DNA of 64,000 bases from Opisthorchis felineus (lineage: Eukaryota > Platyhelminthes > Trematoda > Opisthorchiida > Opisthorchiidae): contig SJOL01003040.1 in the NCBI GenBank assembly GCA_004794785.1, positions 535,991 through 599,990 on the forward strand, read 5' to 3'. Made by a program: the position numbers and the translations under genes. Positions 1-12,400 of the stretch are shown one piece after another (the first letter of the stretch is position 1; each line of letters starts with the position of its first letter). Under the pieces are notes generated by a model. The model had not been told where the DNA came from. It searched no databases and saw only the letters and a program-made list of their open reading frames with translations.

Positions 1-1
1 A

Positions 2-154
2 AATTTTTTCTCATTTCGTGTAGTAGCTGCGTGGAATAACCTTCCTCCATCAGTTGTCCACGCTCCTTCTAGAACCCATTTCAAAGCACTACTAGACACT
101 TTTCTATGCGAGTCCTCGTGCTGGCAAACATACTGCCCCGCGCTGAGAACTTAA
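2..154 (+). mobile_element. C-terminal tail of a non-LTR retrotransposon or related element
   Basis: The open frame NFFSFRVVAAWNNLPPSVVH runs to a TAA at 152. RVVxAWNNLPxxVVxAPS near the C-terminus is typical of reverse transcriptase ORFs in CR1/L2-like non-LTR elements. The piece is truncated by the window edge, and the ending differs from the RTE-like family found elsewhere in this window. Confidence 0.6.
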
Positions 155-404
155 AGAGCAGTGCTACACCCTTTTTTCGCTTGTGCCTTTCAGGTGAACG
201 ACAACCGCAGAACGACAAGAACACAACCGACCCGGGAAACTTGGGCAAAAGCCTCGATCCTGTGTATCAATCCGTCAATCCGTGAATCCGTGAATGCTGC
301 CTCGTAGAAGTCGCCTCATCATTGTGTGACCTTCACGCGTGCTTCTCCCGCGCCTTTCGAAGTATACGCCGGTCAGCTTTCCCCTTCCTCTCTGGAGCAG
401 TTTC
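155..404 (+). promoter_or_regulatory. Upstream region of the F-BAR gene
   Basis: This is the sequence between a retrotransposon tail and the start codon. It holds a possible acceptor (CTTTCAG, ending at 193), a short imperfect repeat of AATCCGTG (about 269-294) and the acceptor-like CCCCTTCCTCTCTGGAGCAG ending at 400. I see no TATA box or other core promoter element. Confidence 0.3.
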
Positions 405-437
405 ATGGTTCATCCTGAGATTTGGGTGGATTTATGG
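405..437 (+). CDS. CIP4: F-BAR gene exon 1 (start codon)
   Basis: The exon holds ATG and 11 codons ([11 protein letters not shown]) and ends at a GTAATT donor in phase 0. A pyrimidine-rich tract and AG at 399-400 lie only 4 nt upstream of the ATG, so the exon probably begins at 401 as a cis- or spliced-leader acceptor. The start is chosen because LWD is the conserved beginning of F-BAR domains in this family. Confidence 0.8.
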
Positions 438-3400
438 GTAATTCTTCATTCAAAACACTAAGAATATATTGTGTGTTACAGGACCGTGGCCAGGATTTGA
501 TAAAGTATCAAGTCACAAGCACTGCAGTGCATGAACGCCTGTACAAGTTTTTGCTGGATTTCGCGAAGCTTCAGCTTGAGGCTTTTGCAGCGCAAAAGTA
601 GGCCCACAATGAACTTGAAAATGTTTTTGTAGGAAGCTTTGTGAGAAGTATGCGGTCGATTCAGAGAAATACTTTGGAACGACGAACACGTTTGGTTCCG
701 CCATCAATGAATTCCTCCGTGTCACTCAGTTATTAGTTGATACAGAAGGCCTCGTCGCAAACTCTTTTGAACTACAAGGAGGAAATGATGTGAAGCAGGC
801 AATCAAATCTGAGCGACATGCGATGAAGCGATGGAAACATGATCGGTACTGTCCTTTCTCCGTTAATTGACATTCATAAGTGACAAACTGATGTCCGAAA
901 TGAAGTGTCAGACGAGGATTATTGACGATGAGATTAAACGATATCGTGACAAGTATAGGGATATGGTCAAAGCGAACGAAGATTACGCACGCATTGAGGC
1001 CGATATTTCACACTCCCAAAACGATGTTACAAAGGTGGGTTTACTGATTGCAATCAGGTGCTCTTTATTGCAGTGCGCACTTTTCACTCATGTACTGTCT
1101 GCTTCGCTGACCTCTTTCCGCTCAGCCTTACGCCGAGTGGAAGCGACGTATAGGCGGACGGTATATGACCTGGAAACGACGTATGAAAACGCTAACCAGT
1201 AAACTCACTAGGTCCCCTGGATGGGGACCGCGGGACTCAAATTACCAATCGTTGAAGACACTGGCAGATACGGCTCAACCACGCAGTCAGTGGCGCTGGT
1301 GCATTGAAGTTGTCGCCTTTTATGCGTAGCTTCCCAGTTTCTGGAGCTGATTATGCCATCGCCTCCAGTGCATGGCCATATCTCCCCTGCTCTGTCATTC
1401 TCCGAAGATCGAAACTGCAGCACCTGGAACCAACTACCTTTAGTACATGTTTTATGGCTGATAAACTGAACTGAGTAAACACTGGTACTTAACTGTTATG
1501 GAATCGTGAAGAAATGTTCCATTTAGGATTTGAAGGAAAGAGTACGGGTCGGCTCCCCGTCCGCCTCCAGAAGCACTTTGCACCGTTTCTTGGAAGAGGA
1601 GAATATCTTGAGGAATCGTTTTCCTGAACCACTAGCTCCACAGACCACACAAAAGAATAATTGGCTCGGTACCTATAAGCTCTCTTGGTGTCCTGAAGAA
1701 TTGAAGCATCGAAATTTATGAAATACATTTGGAGAAGTCCACTAGCGGCTTTAGTCCTCCTTTCCAGACATACAACCTCATCGGTTGTCGGTCTGCTGTT
1801 GGTCTATCTTCAGATATTTAAGCAAGTTGAAGACCATGCTTACTTATTCTCTTCAGTTTATTTTCGCTCACAGCAAGTGATCTGTTCGTTCTAGCTAGTA
1901 ACCTGGAAATTTGGCTGTCCTCAAACAGTCCTGAAGTTTCTGTGGTGTTTTCGACACAGACCTCAGTCCACAACTCAACCAAGGGACATCTTTGCTGAAT
2001 ATCCTTGAAGAAGCTCGTGCGTGCTACTCCATTATGTTGCCTTTGGCGTAAAATAAGCCCTAGGCATCCTTAAGGTGGATATTTCACGGGATACTCCAAG
2101 TTGTTGCTGCGAAACTTTCCAGCCGCTCTTGATCTGCCACTCTTTCCAGTGGGCTACTGACAGTTTAATGATCCTAGTTAGTGCCGGCGATAAGGCAGAA
2201 TAAATGAGACCATGCGGATGTGCTGTGTAGCATTCATACTCAATTTTCCCTGGCGCGCACTTTCGAGAAGCTGATTCTCGAGCATTAACCGGACAAGCTC
2301 ACAACGAATCAAGTTCTGGTTGAGAGCGAGCGTTTAAGCCGCCGACGGTCAAATGATCTCCCCCACCTTCGCCACAGACTTCCATAGACGACTTCGTTGT
2401 GGGAGATATTTCATCTTGGTGGTTGGTCTGTAAATCGTTCAGCTGTAGCACTCTTTCGGTGCCTAGCTGCCATGCCAGTGAAATGGGGCACGAGGGCTGG
2501 GATACTGCCAGGTTGCCCAAGCCTAGACAGGAGCAGTCGAGATGCTGAGGTTGGTTTCGGACCACGGTCCATCCCGTCCGTAAGCTGACACCTTAACCAC
2601 TGGGCTATCTCGAACCGTTGAACTATTTGGAGTTGGTCATCAACACTGATTCAAGGGGGATTTGAATACATTGATCGCCTTTGTTCCGGCTTTATTTACT
2701 GTCAGGGAGGTCTGAGTTTGTGTAACGGTGTGAACAGTATAGCCGGGCCTTTCCGTCAATGTGTTGAACAGAACATGATCGTGTAGAGTCGAAGTGCAGT
2801 AGGCTTCACTGTCGGCCTCGGATCTGGATATTTCCTGAGGCGCAGTTCTTTCTTCGTGGTCACATTTCAAGGCACCATTATGTACTCCAATGTGAGTAGA
2901 TTCGGGGTTACACAGACCGCACGATACTCAGTGTGGCGGAATACAAGAATCACGTGGGTTTCTACCCATTACCCATATTCCGATGTCAGTTCTATAGATC
3001 TCAGGCTAACTTCTCAGGACTGGCGTACTTCAGAAGGGGTCTGGTGAATAACGTGAGAAGTGGATACACAGTCTGGACTGTCCAAGCCTGGAAGTCTCGA
3101 TGTGATACCCATGACACGCACTGAAAAACTGTCATTGTATTCTCAGTGGAGAAAGTGCATACGGGCGAATGGAATATAAACCCTAATCGCCCGTTGGAAG
3201 AAGAAATAAAGTACGAAATATCCGTACAGAGACGTGAGAAGGCGCCAGGACCGGACGGTCTGTATCCAACCCTCTTCAAAGAAGGCGGAAAATCCATGTT
3301 GACCCATCTGACAAAGCTTATTGGTGTTATTTGGAACGAAGAGATAGTGCCTGCAGAATGGGGCATGTGGACGCTGCTTAAAAGCCACCGTGGCACCAGC

Positions 3401-6400
3401 CTGGTAGCTGTGGCATCGATGGTTCTCTCTGGTCATATCCTTCGAAAGTTGACCGAACACAGGGAGAGGCAGATATGCGAAAACCAAGCTGGTTTCCGTC
3501 CTGTAAGAGGATGCATCGATCACATCTTCACCCTCCGACAAATTCCGGAACAGCGACACTGCTTCCAGAGCCCAACAATGCTTGTCTTCCCTGACCTGAA
3601 AGATACCTTTGACTGTGTGAACCGTTAGGCCCTATGGCAGTGTCTGTGGAGCAAAGGTGTCCCCCATAAATTCTTGACCGTCCTTAGGGCCCTGTATGCC
3701 AACTCCCGCGGCCATGTGAAGGCCTACGGGAAGCTCTCTCCTGAGTCCGCCACATCAAGTGGTGTCAGGCAATCGTTCAGCTGTAGCACCCTTTCGGTTT
3801 GTAACTGCCATGCCACCACAAGGAAGCACGAGAGCTGGGATACTGCCAAGTTGCCCAAGCATAGACAGGGGAAGTCGAGCGGCAGAGTTCGGGTTCGAAC
3901 CACGGACCTTTCGGTCAGTAAATTCGCGCTCTAACCACTAAGCCATCTCACCCCAATGACTCTGGTAACTCCTTGCAGAGATCTCCCCACTTGCCAGTGG
4001 AAAAGCGTTTGGATCCGCAATCTAAGTAGACGTACCAAGGCTCACTAACCAGTGAATTACAATTGACCTCTCAATAAATTAACGGTAACTGGGCGTCACA
4101 ACTATACGTGATGCCGGAGACTCCGCCTGTGGTGTCTACGAGCGTACATGGGAACCAGTGCGTTTCAGAACGATCAGTGCTGCATCCCTTCAGACCCAGG
4201 GCATCCTTCAGCCAGACGATCTTTTAGGCACCACCACCGTAGTCTTCGTGAATATAGAGGCGTGGTGGTAGCAGTCCAAGATATGGAAGGGTCTGGTGCA
4301 CTGGGGAATGTATGAGAACTATTTCAGCCAGATTGCAAAATAGGACCTAAGGGGCTTCCGAACAACGAGCTTATCAAGGATAATATTGAAATCCTAACAT
4401 ATAATGGAACACACCGTCTAGATCGCTGGGGTGAATATTTTCAACACTTAGCTGGCCTTGGGACGCCATCGGGTACCTTGTTGCGACGGGCTAAGTGCTC
4501 AAATATGGTTGTGGTTGCTAAGGGTTTGAATGCACAAGTTAGGTAAACTCAGCGCTGCTGAGGCTCAGATGGGTGGTCGTCTGGGACTGGAATTTAGACG
4601 TACAGACAACTGCCAGTTCCTACTGCAGTTTCGAGCTTACCACGGGCTATTTCTGTGCAGTACTAACATCCGACACAAACAAAACCGTTTGGCTATATGG
4701 TGTCCTCCACGTGCGGGGCAACCTTCAACGCAGATAGACCATAACACCGTCGGCTGTAATTTGCGTAGATCAGTTACTGGTTGTCGCTCGTTCTGAAACA
4801 CTTGTATGATGTCGTGTACGTCACTGTTTTGCACTTTTCTTGGGAAGAGGAGCTGGGTGCGCACACTTTGCCTAGACATTGAAAGCCCTCAAACCTACTG
4901 AGGCCCTTTTCGGGTAACTTCTCATGTTGACTCCTACTGGTGGGTCTATAAAATTGAAGAGGTGGAGGAAGCGAGAAGCTTTCCAGATGTGCGAAATCTA
5001 TTCGGACCTATATACGAAACGGGCCCAAAAAGGTCTCTGATGAGTGAAACCATCAATGGTAAAAACGGTTCGGTTATCTCTAAAAAAGAACACCTTAGTC
5101 ATTGTCCTGAATACTATCGACAACAATGTAACTGACCAATTGTCATTACTCCGTCGGATTTCAGATACAAATCGGAGCCCTGGATAGTTAACTTGGGACT
5201 TCGCCTGGAAATTAGGCGAATGCCTTTTCTCCTTTCAGCTGCTGACGAGCTCCTGTCTGCTCTGTTTAAGGGTGTAAGTGAAATCTTCAGCCCGTACTTG
5301 TCTAACTTACTTGTATCCGTCTGTAGGGACCGTCTCAACCAACTGGAATGAGTCGATCGTAGTGCCCATTTTCAGAAAAGGTGCCGAAGTGAACGTGGCA
5401 GTTCGAGGAATTAGCTTGATCCCCGTTATAAGGGGACTATTCACATCGCTTAGTTTATCCCGTATTATAAAAGCGCCTGAAGATGTGTTTCGATGACAGT
5501 AGACAGGATTCCCATCGGGAAGGGGCTGTGTGGATCACATCTTCACGTTCCGTCAAGTGTTACGGCAACGGTGTGTGTAGGTGCCCTACAACCTTGGTGT
5601 TCCCTCACTTTAAGAGTGCTTTGGATTCCATCAACTGATTCGATCTTTTCAATACTCTTGCGCAACAGGGTATGTCCAAGAAGTTCGCGATTACCATGAT
5701 CTGTTTGCATTCACAGACGTGTGGACGCATTGGAGTTTATGGGGAGCGCCCCAAATAGCTTTCCTACAAGCAGTGGTATCCGACATTTTTGTTTACCTTC
5801 ATCACTGATGGAGTATCGAGGCGAACTGTCCAAAATCCCGATGCCCAGATCTTTTCAAGTGAGAAATTTGTCGACATGGAATATATAGATGACATTGCTG
5901 TCATTTTCGAGGAAAGCAGGAAGCGCGAGATTACTTGAAAAGCTGACTAAGGTCATCCAGTCCTACGGCATTTGCTTCGCGTCCAAAAGGTGCAGGGTCA
6001 TGCAGCTGGACGTGCAGTCTTTGAAAATGCCTCTAAGGATTCAAAGAATGACACTAGGAGTTGTGACGCACTATACGTATCACGAAAGTTGCATTGATTC
6101 TGACTGTTGTGTGACATGAAATGCTCACAAACGTGATTGTGTGATACAAATTGATGAGCTTCGCCGGCTCGGTCGTATTTTCTGAGTACCGCTGCTTCAT
6201 CGTGCCTTCTTTCCTGTAACTTCCTCTGGAAGTAGCAAGGCGCAGAGTGTAAAAAGTACACTTTACAGTAAATTCAGTTGATTCATGTCATATACGAGGT
6301 TGTGGTACCGGAAATCCACCCCACAAATGGCTGGATACCCTCACCGACATTACAGTACTGTAGCCAGTGGCGTCGCACCAACTAGCTTTTTCGTGACCTT

Positions 6401-9400
6401 TTATCCACATCTTGTTGTCAGTGTTGTCCTCATTGTTCCATTTTTTGTCTCAGTTTATGAACTACTCCCAGCCTTTGCCTTGCACTATCGGCGTCCGTAT
6501 GCCATGGCAATCCTTATCAACGTACGATTGCACACGGTTCGTGGTTGAGAAACCGGACCCGACTAGACTGGCTCGGTAATGAATAAGGCTAGTGACGAGG
6601 ACCGACGCAGTTAGACTTTCCCTCTCAGTCAGTGGGCTTGTCTCGTAAAACGAAACCCCAGCACGCTACTTTCCGTTTGGCGTTTTCATTGACCTATGGT
6701 ACAAAGTACACCACATGCTCAATAAATACACATGTTCGTCTGACAGGCGCTCACCACCGCCCAAACGAAAACCACCGAATTCGACAGAGCACGGAGGGAC
6801 TACCAGGCTGCTTTGAATCAGTTCAATCTCTATCGACACGATCATTTCAACCGCACCTTACCATACTGGGCACATGTCGGTTACCAAATGACAAAAGACC
6901 GGTATGCGCGACTTCAGTCTCTTTTCAATGCTTTGTGCGAACGTGTTCGCGTCATGGCAGAACGTCTGAACACAGTTTCCAGCGAATTGCAAAACATATC
7001 TAACACGCTGGATGTTGAGCAGGTGAGCTATCAGCCGTTCGCTCTTTTTTTCGACCGTTTCCCCCTTAGATTGATAGTTTTCTCATCCTGGTGTTACTGG
7101 TATTCGATACCCACCATTTCTGTTTTAGCACGAAACAAAATATTATCCTCGCATGAGGGTGAGTGTACTGCTTACTTTCGACGCAAACTTCGAATTCCAA
7201 CGCTCGAGTCGCTCCATCTCGGTTGAATTTCAATGTGTGAATCTAGTCCTCTGACTTCAGCCTTCGGCGCCCAGGCCACTTTCGTGTGCGTCCGTAGTGC
7301 TATCAGCCATTCTAGCTCCGAGCAGCTTTCGAAAACACTGGACACCGTAAACTCTATATTTCCACGATTTGACTCGTCTGTGTGCAGACAGATTACTGAA
7401 TGAAATCCATTTTGCCATCGCTATATGGACTCAATGTGATAGTTGAAATAATGATCAAGGCCTCCTATACATCTGCTGTGGGTGTTATTCGGAACAAAAC
7501 ACATGGTCTCACACCAAAATTGTGAGTTTTCCGTAACGAATCTCGGTAGAATGTACTGGCTATCCTCGATCCTATTCCGCCCTTTTGCAGTTCTTCAGTC
7601 GTTGATTCCGTTTTCGAACCTCGAATCCACTAGAAACAGTAATCCTCCACCATTACCCACAAAGTCTAAAGGCAGCAAAACGACGCTGAAGTAGTCGCTC
7701 TGGGAAACCGACTGAGAAAGTTGAGGTTTTGCCATCTTATATGTAATGTGAAATGTCCTTTTTGACAATAGTTTTTTACCACGGCGGCTTGGCGCCTTAG
7801 GTACATTCTGTTACACCTGCAATTTCGTACAGTTTGGTGTTCAACTAGAACATAAGGCTTTTGGAAACTCGGGGGCTGCGTCCACCTGATGACCCTTAGA
7901 AGAACGAAATTGTTAGTGGTCTGGCGAGGAGTTTTCAACAATCGTATGAGTAGTGTGTTAGGATTTTTTGCCGCTTCTCTTCCTCGCTTGCGGTGTTCGT
8001 GGGCTCGTCCAAGTGTTTACATCATTACACGCTATTTCATCGAACCCTTCTGAAATCGGTGTCAACTTGACTATCTTGCCAAGTATTCAATTATGAATCT
8101 CTTCCTGCAGGTAACTCTTGTCATGGATTCTTCCTGACCAAATCTGACATACGCTTGAAGTTTCGGACTTTGATTCCTGTAGCATCACTAAAAGACCCGT
8201 CGCGATAGCCAAGTAAAGCCAAAACATCAGGATTGTTGTCAGGACCCATGATCATGATGACAAAATGTAGGAGAATTTACTACCGTTTTTGCGGATGCTG
8301 TAGTATACCGGAAAAAGCTCCGAAGCATAGCCGAATAGCCGCTGACACGAAGTGTGACAGTGGTATACAGGAGAACTACTGTATCGCAATTAGGCTGGAG
8401 ACGCCCTGATCTAATTAGTCTACGTACTTTCATTATTGTTGGATGATTAGAACTGATATATCCAGCTGCAGTTGTTCTCCCCTGGAAATCCCACTTGAGG
8501 GGATCGAACAAGTAGTCTACTCAGAGTGACAGACGCTCCAAAGTTGAGCGGCTGTACCTTTGAAGCTCGTCGTTAAAACAACAAGCGGTCCCTTGCAATC
8601 ACTTCATATCAACCGAAAAATGAGGCTCTGGGACGAACAGTGCAGATCATAAGGGACGGTGTCCGAAAACGCTGATTAGACGTGCGGAATGGCTGGTTGA
8701 TGCCAACGACAAGATGTGTTGATGGATCAGTCAGGCGGAGATGTAGAACGTTGTTATTAACTCGGTCTACGGTTTGCGCCGATCGATCTTCTCAGGTACT
8801 GCCCCACGTCGAGTTTTTTATTTAAACAAACAGACATCATACATCTGACAAGTATAATTTGTTAAGGTTGGTAAACCCCCCGTCACATTCATATTTCCAC
8901 TAGAATTTCATGACATTTGGCCCCGTACTACCGAACAAATCAAAGTGAGCTGTGTTTTTTTGGTAGCGATTTGTTATGAAATTTTTAAAGTAAAAAAAAG
9001 CGTAGTGTTTTTGACTTCAAAATTTCCATACTATACACCACGTGGCGCTCAGTCTTTTTAACACTATACGAGCCGAATTTGGCCCGGAACTCCTAACGAA
9101 CTGTTGGTTTAAAGAAATTTACATGTACGAGTTACTTTCTGAATTTACTTACAAAGTAAGGTACTTTTTTTTGGTAACGTGGTGTATTGCTTCTGCTAAA
9201 ATTTACTGTGTGGACAACAGCTGTAGTATATGGACGAACGTCACACAGTCAGGAAACGAATGAACTGTTGAATACAACGCAGATGAAGAACACAACTGGA
9301 ATATGAGTAGCGTGTTCTGTCAGGAAGAAAAAAGATCGGATTATTTAATATGCACGCACGCATCTATCTGGTTTCAAGTGAAGATAAAAGTTATAATACT

Positions 9401-12400
9401 CCTGTGCTTGGTTTCACTTTCTACGCTTCGCGGAATTGTAGACAGACGACAACAACACAATCCATCCAGCGTGTCGTGGTGTGACCTTTCATTCCTCCTT
9501 ACATCGCGTTTGGTCTACTCACTGTATGTATGCCAGAAAATCTTTCGTAAAGTGCCTGTGTAAGAGACTCAAGATTCTTTGAGTCATACTGTGTCTATTT
9601 TCGGGTTTCAGTTTGCATTCTTTTTGTTTGTGTGCGCCTGTTTGAGCTTTTCAAGGATAAATAAATGGTGATCATGCAGCTGAGAATTCCCTTACCACTC
9701 ATGGATTTCACTAAGTTATTGAAAGCATTAATTGTGTTCGCCTACCTTCTCAGTGGACTCTATCATCTTGGGATAATGGTGCATTCTTTGAAAAAATTGG
9801 TATCCCTGTTATCCGCAACGATCTTAGTTAGTAGACCTTTTGGTTCGATAAAAAATGGGTAGAGAGGGAGAGCCCATGGTGGGAGACTCTATGAAAATAG
9901 TGAAATATATGCAACACCATCAATTCGGATACGGTTTCTACGCTGTTGTTTCCAATAGTTTTTGGGTATTGGTACACAGGTGAAGACACAAGAAACACAG
10001 GCTCATGATAAGTGCACGGTAACTGGGCGTTTGAAGAGCTGGAGTTTGTAAGTGTTTGACAGAGCCTCCCTGATAAAGAAGGCAGAGGTAAGCAGTTCAG
10101 TTTAAACTTGACAGGGGTAGCTGGAAGCAAAAGGCGGTGTATACGGTCAAGGAGTGAGGTGGAGACACGACGGACACTAGTCCCTGGGACAATCTTTCAG
10201 GTAGTGGCGGTGAAACAAACCAAAGCAAGCCATGTTCAGAGGACGCGATATATTTAACCTACTGTCCCCTTAGCTCAACGACATCGATGCACAGCCAGCC
10301 ACGGAGACAGTGAGCAACTAGGTCTGGCTATTGGCCGAACAAACACCACCAGAAAACCAAGCGCACTCATCTCATGTGATCTTCTATTCTGAACGCCATC
10401 CTAAATCTCATTTTGTATCAACAAACCCATCAAGGGGTTGATTTGAAGGGATGGAGAAGTGGACCCTGGGCACCTGGATCAGTCACGAAGTATGTTTCTA
10501 TCACAGTTGAGAGAGAATGGAATTCGTGGTGCATATGCTCTCGTTGATCTCACTAGGTGAGTTTGACGAAATCGACACTGGTAACAGAGCCTGGTGGAAG
10601 TCCAGCTGTATGTCTAGTGGCCTGTTAGAACATGTTCATTTGGAAAACACTTGCTCTATTTGCATACTGGGAGTAGGATGTAACGAAAAAATTTCGGGAC
10701 CATAGTTGACATTTACCTACAGTGCACATCCTATTTTAGGAGTGAAAGCTTAACAAGAATCATCATCGTGGATCCTTTTTTAAGTACCTTGGACTTTATT
10801 ATGCACCCTGATTTATTGTTGATTTAATGATCAACTAAGTAACATTTTAACCCTTTGGATGCCCTCACCACTCTACCGTCACGCCCTCCTCTAGACAGAA
10901 GCGAACGGCACCTCCAGTCAGGCACATTATTAGCATGTGAGCGCACTAAGCAGTCGTATTTTTCAGCCAGTATTACCAATTGGTTTGGTACCCATCCTCT
11001 GTCGAACCTCACAACAGTATTATGCTACGCTCATTTTCTCAATATATTACCCATATGTCGCACTTTTGGCCAGTGACAGTCGAATCATTATTTCTTGTTC
11101 GGCGCAACATTTTTTGTTTTCCCATTCGGTGGAGAATATCGAACTAGCTGCTGCTGTTCGGTTATACACCTACTAAGCGATGGACAGATAGGGAGTGTCC
11201 TTCTGGGGTAACTGGGCTGTGGGTAGATTAGATCCACCAGAAATTTATGTTCTGCTGTATTATTCAAGCGGGTCGGAAACGTTCATTGACTCGAATCTAG
11301 CTTGGTCAATAAAAGTCGTTTTGGAAACAGTTGACAAGTTACTCCAGTCCATGAATTAGTTTGGTGAATCAAGCATTAGGTCGTGATATGTTCCAATGGT
11401 CACTTTAAGTTAATGAATTCCACTTGTATTGTTTATTCCGACCTTCCGACTTTGTGCATACTGGCAGCTTTTGTCTATAGCTCGCCGGCCTTAACGACCC
11501 CAAGGTACCCTAGCCAGCGTTCCCGATTTTCGCCATCTGGAGTTATCCGATCGGAGGTAGCTACTAGAAAGTGCTCTGAGCAACCACCGGCACCGAGTGA
11601 AAACAGCCAAAAATGGTCTTCAGTCTGTTACGCCAGCCGAATAACATTGAATGGACGATAGTACAAACGGACTGGACATAGGTTTCTACTGGCCAACTTG
11701 TCCAACCAACCGTTGTATACATTCTCAATTTTTTCTGTTCATGCCTGATTGACAATGCGTGACACTTCAGATCCAATGTCTCTGGATTTGATGGGGATCT
11801 GCGAGTGTGTCCCTCAGGTCGGCCTGGTACCTCTACCATATGTCGGTAAGTGGGTAAAGAAGCACTGGCGTACCATGTTGCTTCCGTAACTCTGCGAAAG
11901 AAAACCATGATCCATTCGTGTGGGTAATTTCTACTTCAGGTCTGGCTAGTTACGGGTGGTTGACCAGCCCCCGTCGCACTTTTTCTAGTGAGTCTACACC
12001 GAGGAGCGGAAGCACTGAACTCGAGTGTCTCTTTTACTAGCGGTCATCAACAGTGCTGGGGTTTGAACGCTGGACGTTTGTCATGCGAGTCGGGCCTGTT
12101 ACCACTAGTCCACCAACGCACGTTACACACACTTGAATTATCACCTTTGAGCAGTTGAACGTACTCATGCTTGAGCGATGTGTTTGATCTGTCCAGCGAC
12201 TTGACCGGCCCCTCAGAACATCCCATTCAGGTGGTGCAACGGACCTTTGAAATCGACCGGGTAGTCGTTTGAAGCGCTGGACAAACCAGTCACCACTGAA
12301 GCGTGAACACGCTCGCCTGTTCGGAGATGATTCAGGTGTATCCATCGTGCGCTGATGGATTAGTTGTAAAAATCTCCACACGACCAAGGATACGCACTGC

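Larger units (their letters stand above)
1035..6746 (+). other. F-BAR intron 4 (5.7 kb), mostly mobile DNA
   Basis: It starts GTGGGT and ends TGACAG. It holds three RTE-like fragments and two SINEs listed separately. The stretches 1330-2430, 2617-3145, 3955-4504 and 6121-6746 show no recognisable gene. Confidence 0.75.

Noticed and set aside
1035..1202. Open frame of F-BAR exon 4 continuing to 1202
   Set aside because: The true exon ends at the GTGGGT donor at 1035. The downstream part is the C-terminal remnant of an RTE-like element in another frame, and the F-BAR homology resumes at 6747.
2397..2588. Short open frames shared by 2397-2588, 3674-3941 and 27486-27735
   Set aside because: Their similar peptides come from the repeated SINE body and are not a gene family.
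3771..3954. A functional tRNA gene on the minus strand
   Set aside because: A and B boxes are good, but the arms do not form a cloverleaf and the same head plus body recurs elsewhere, so it is a SINE.
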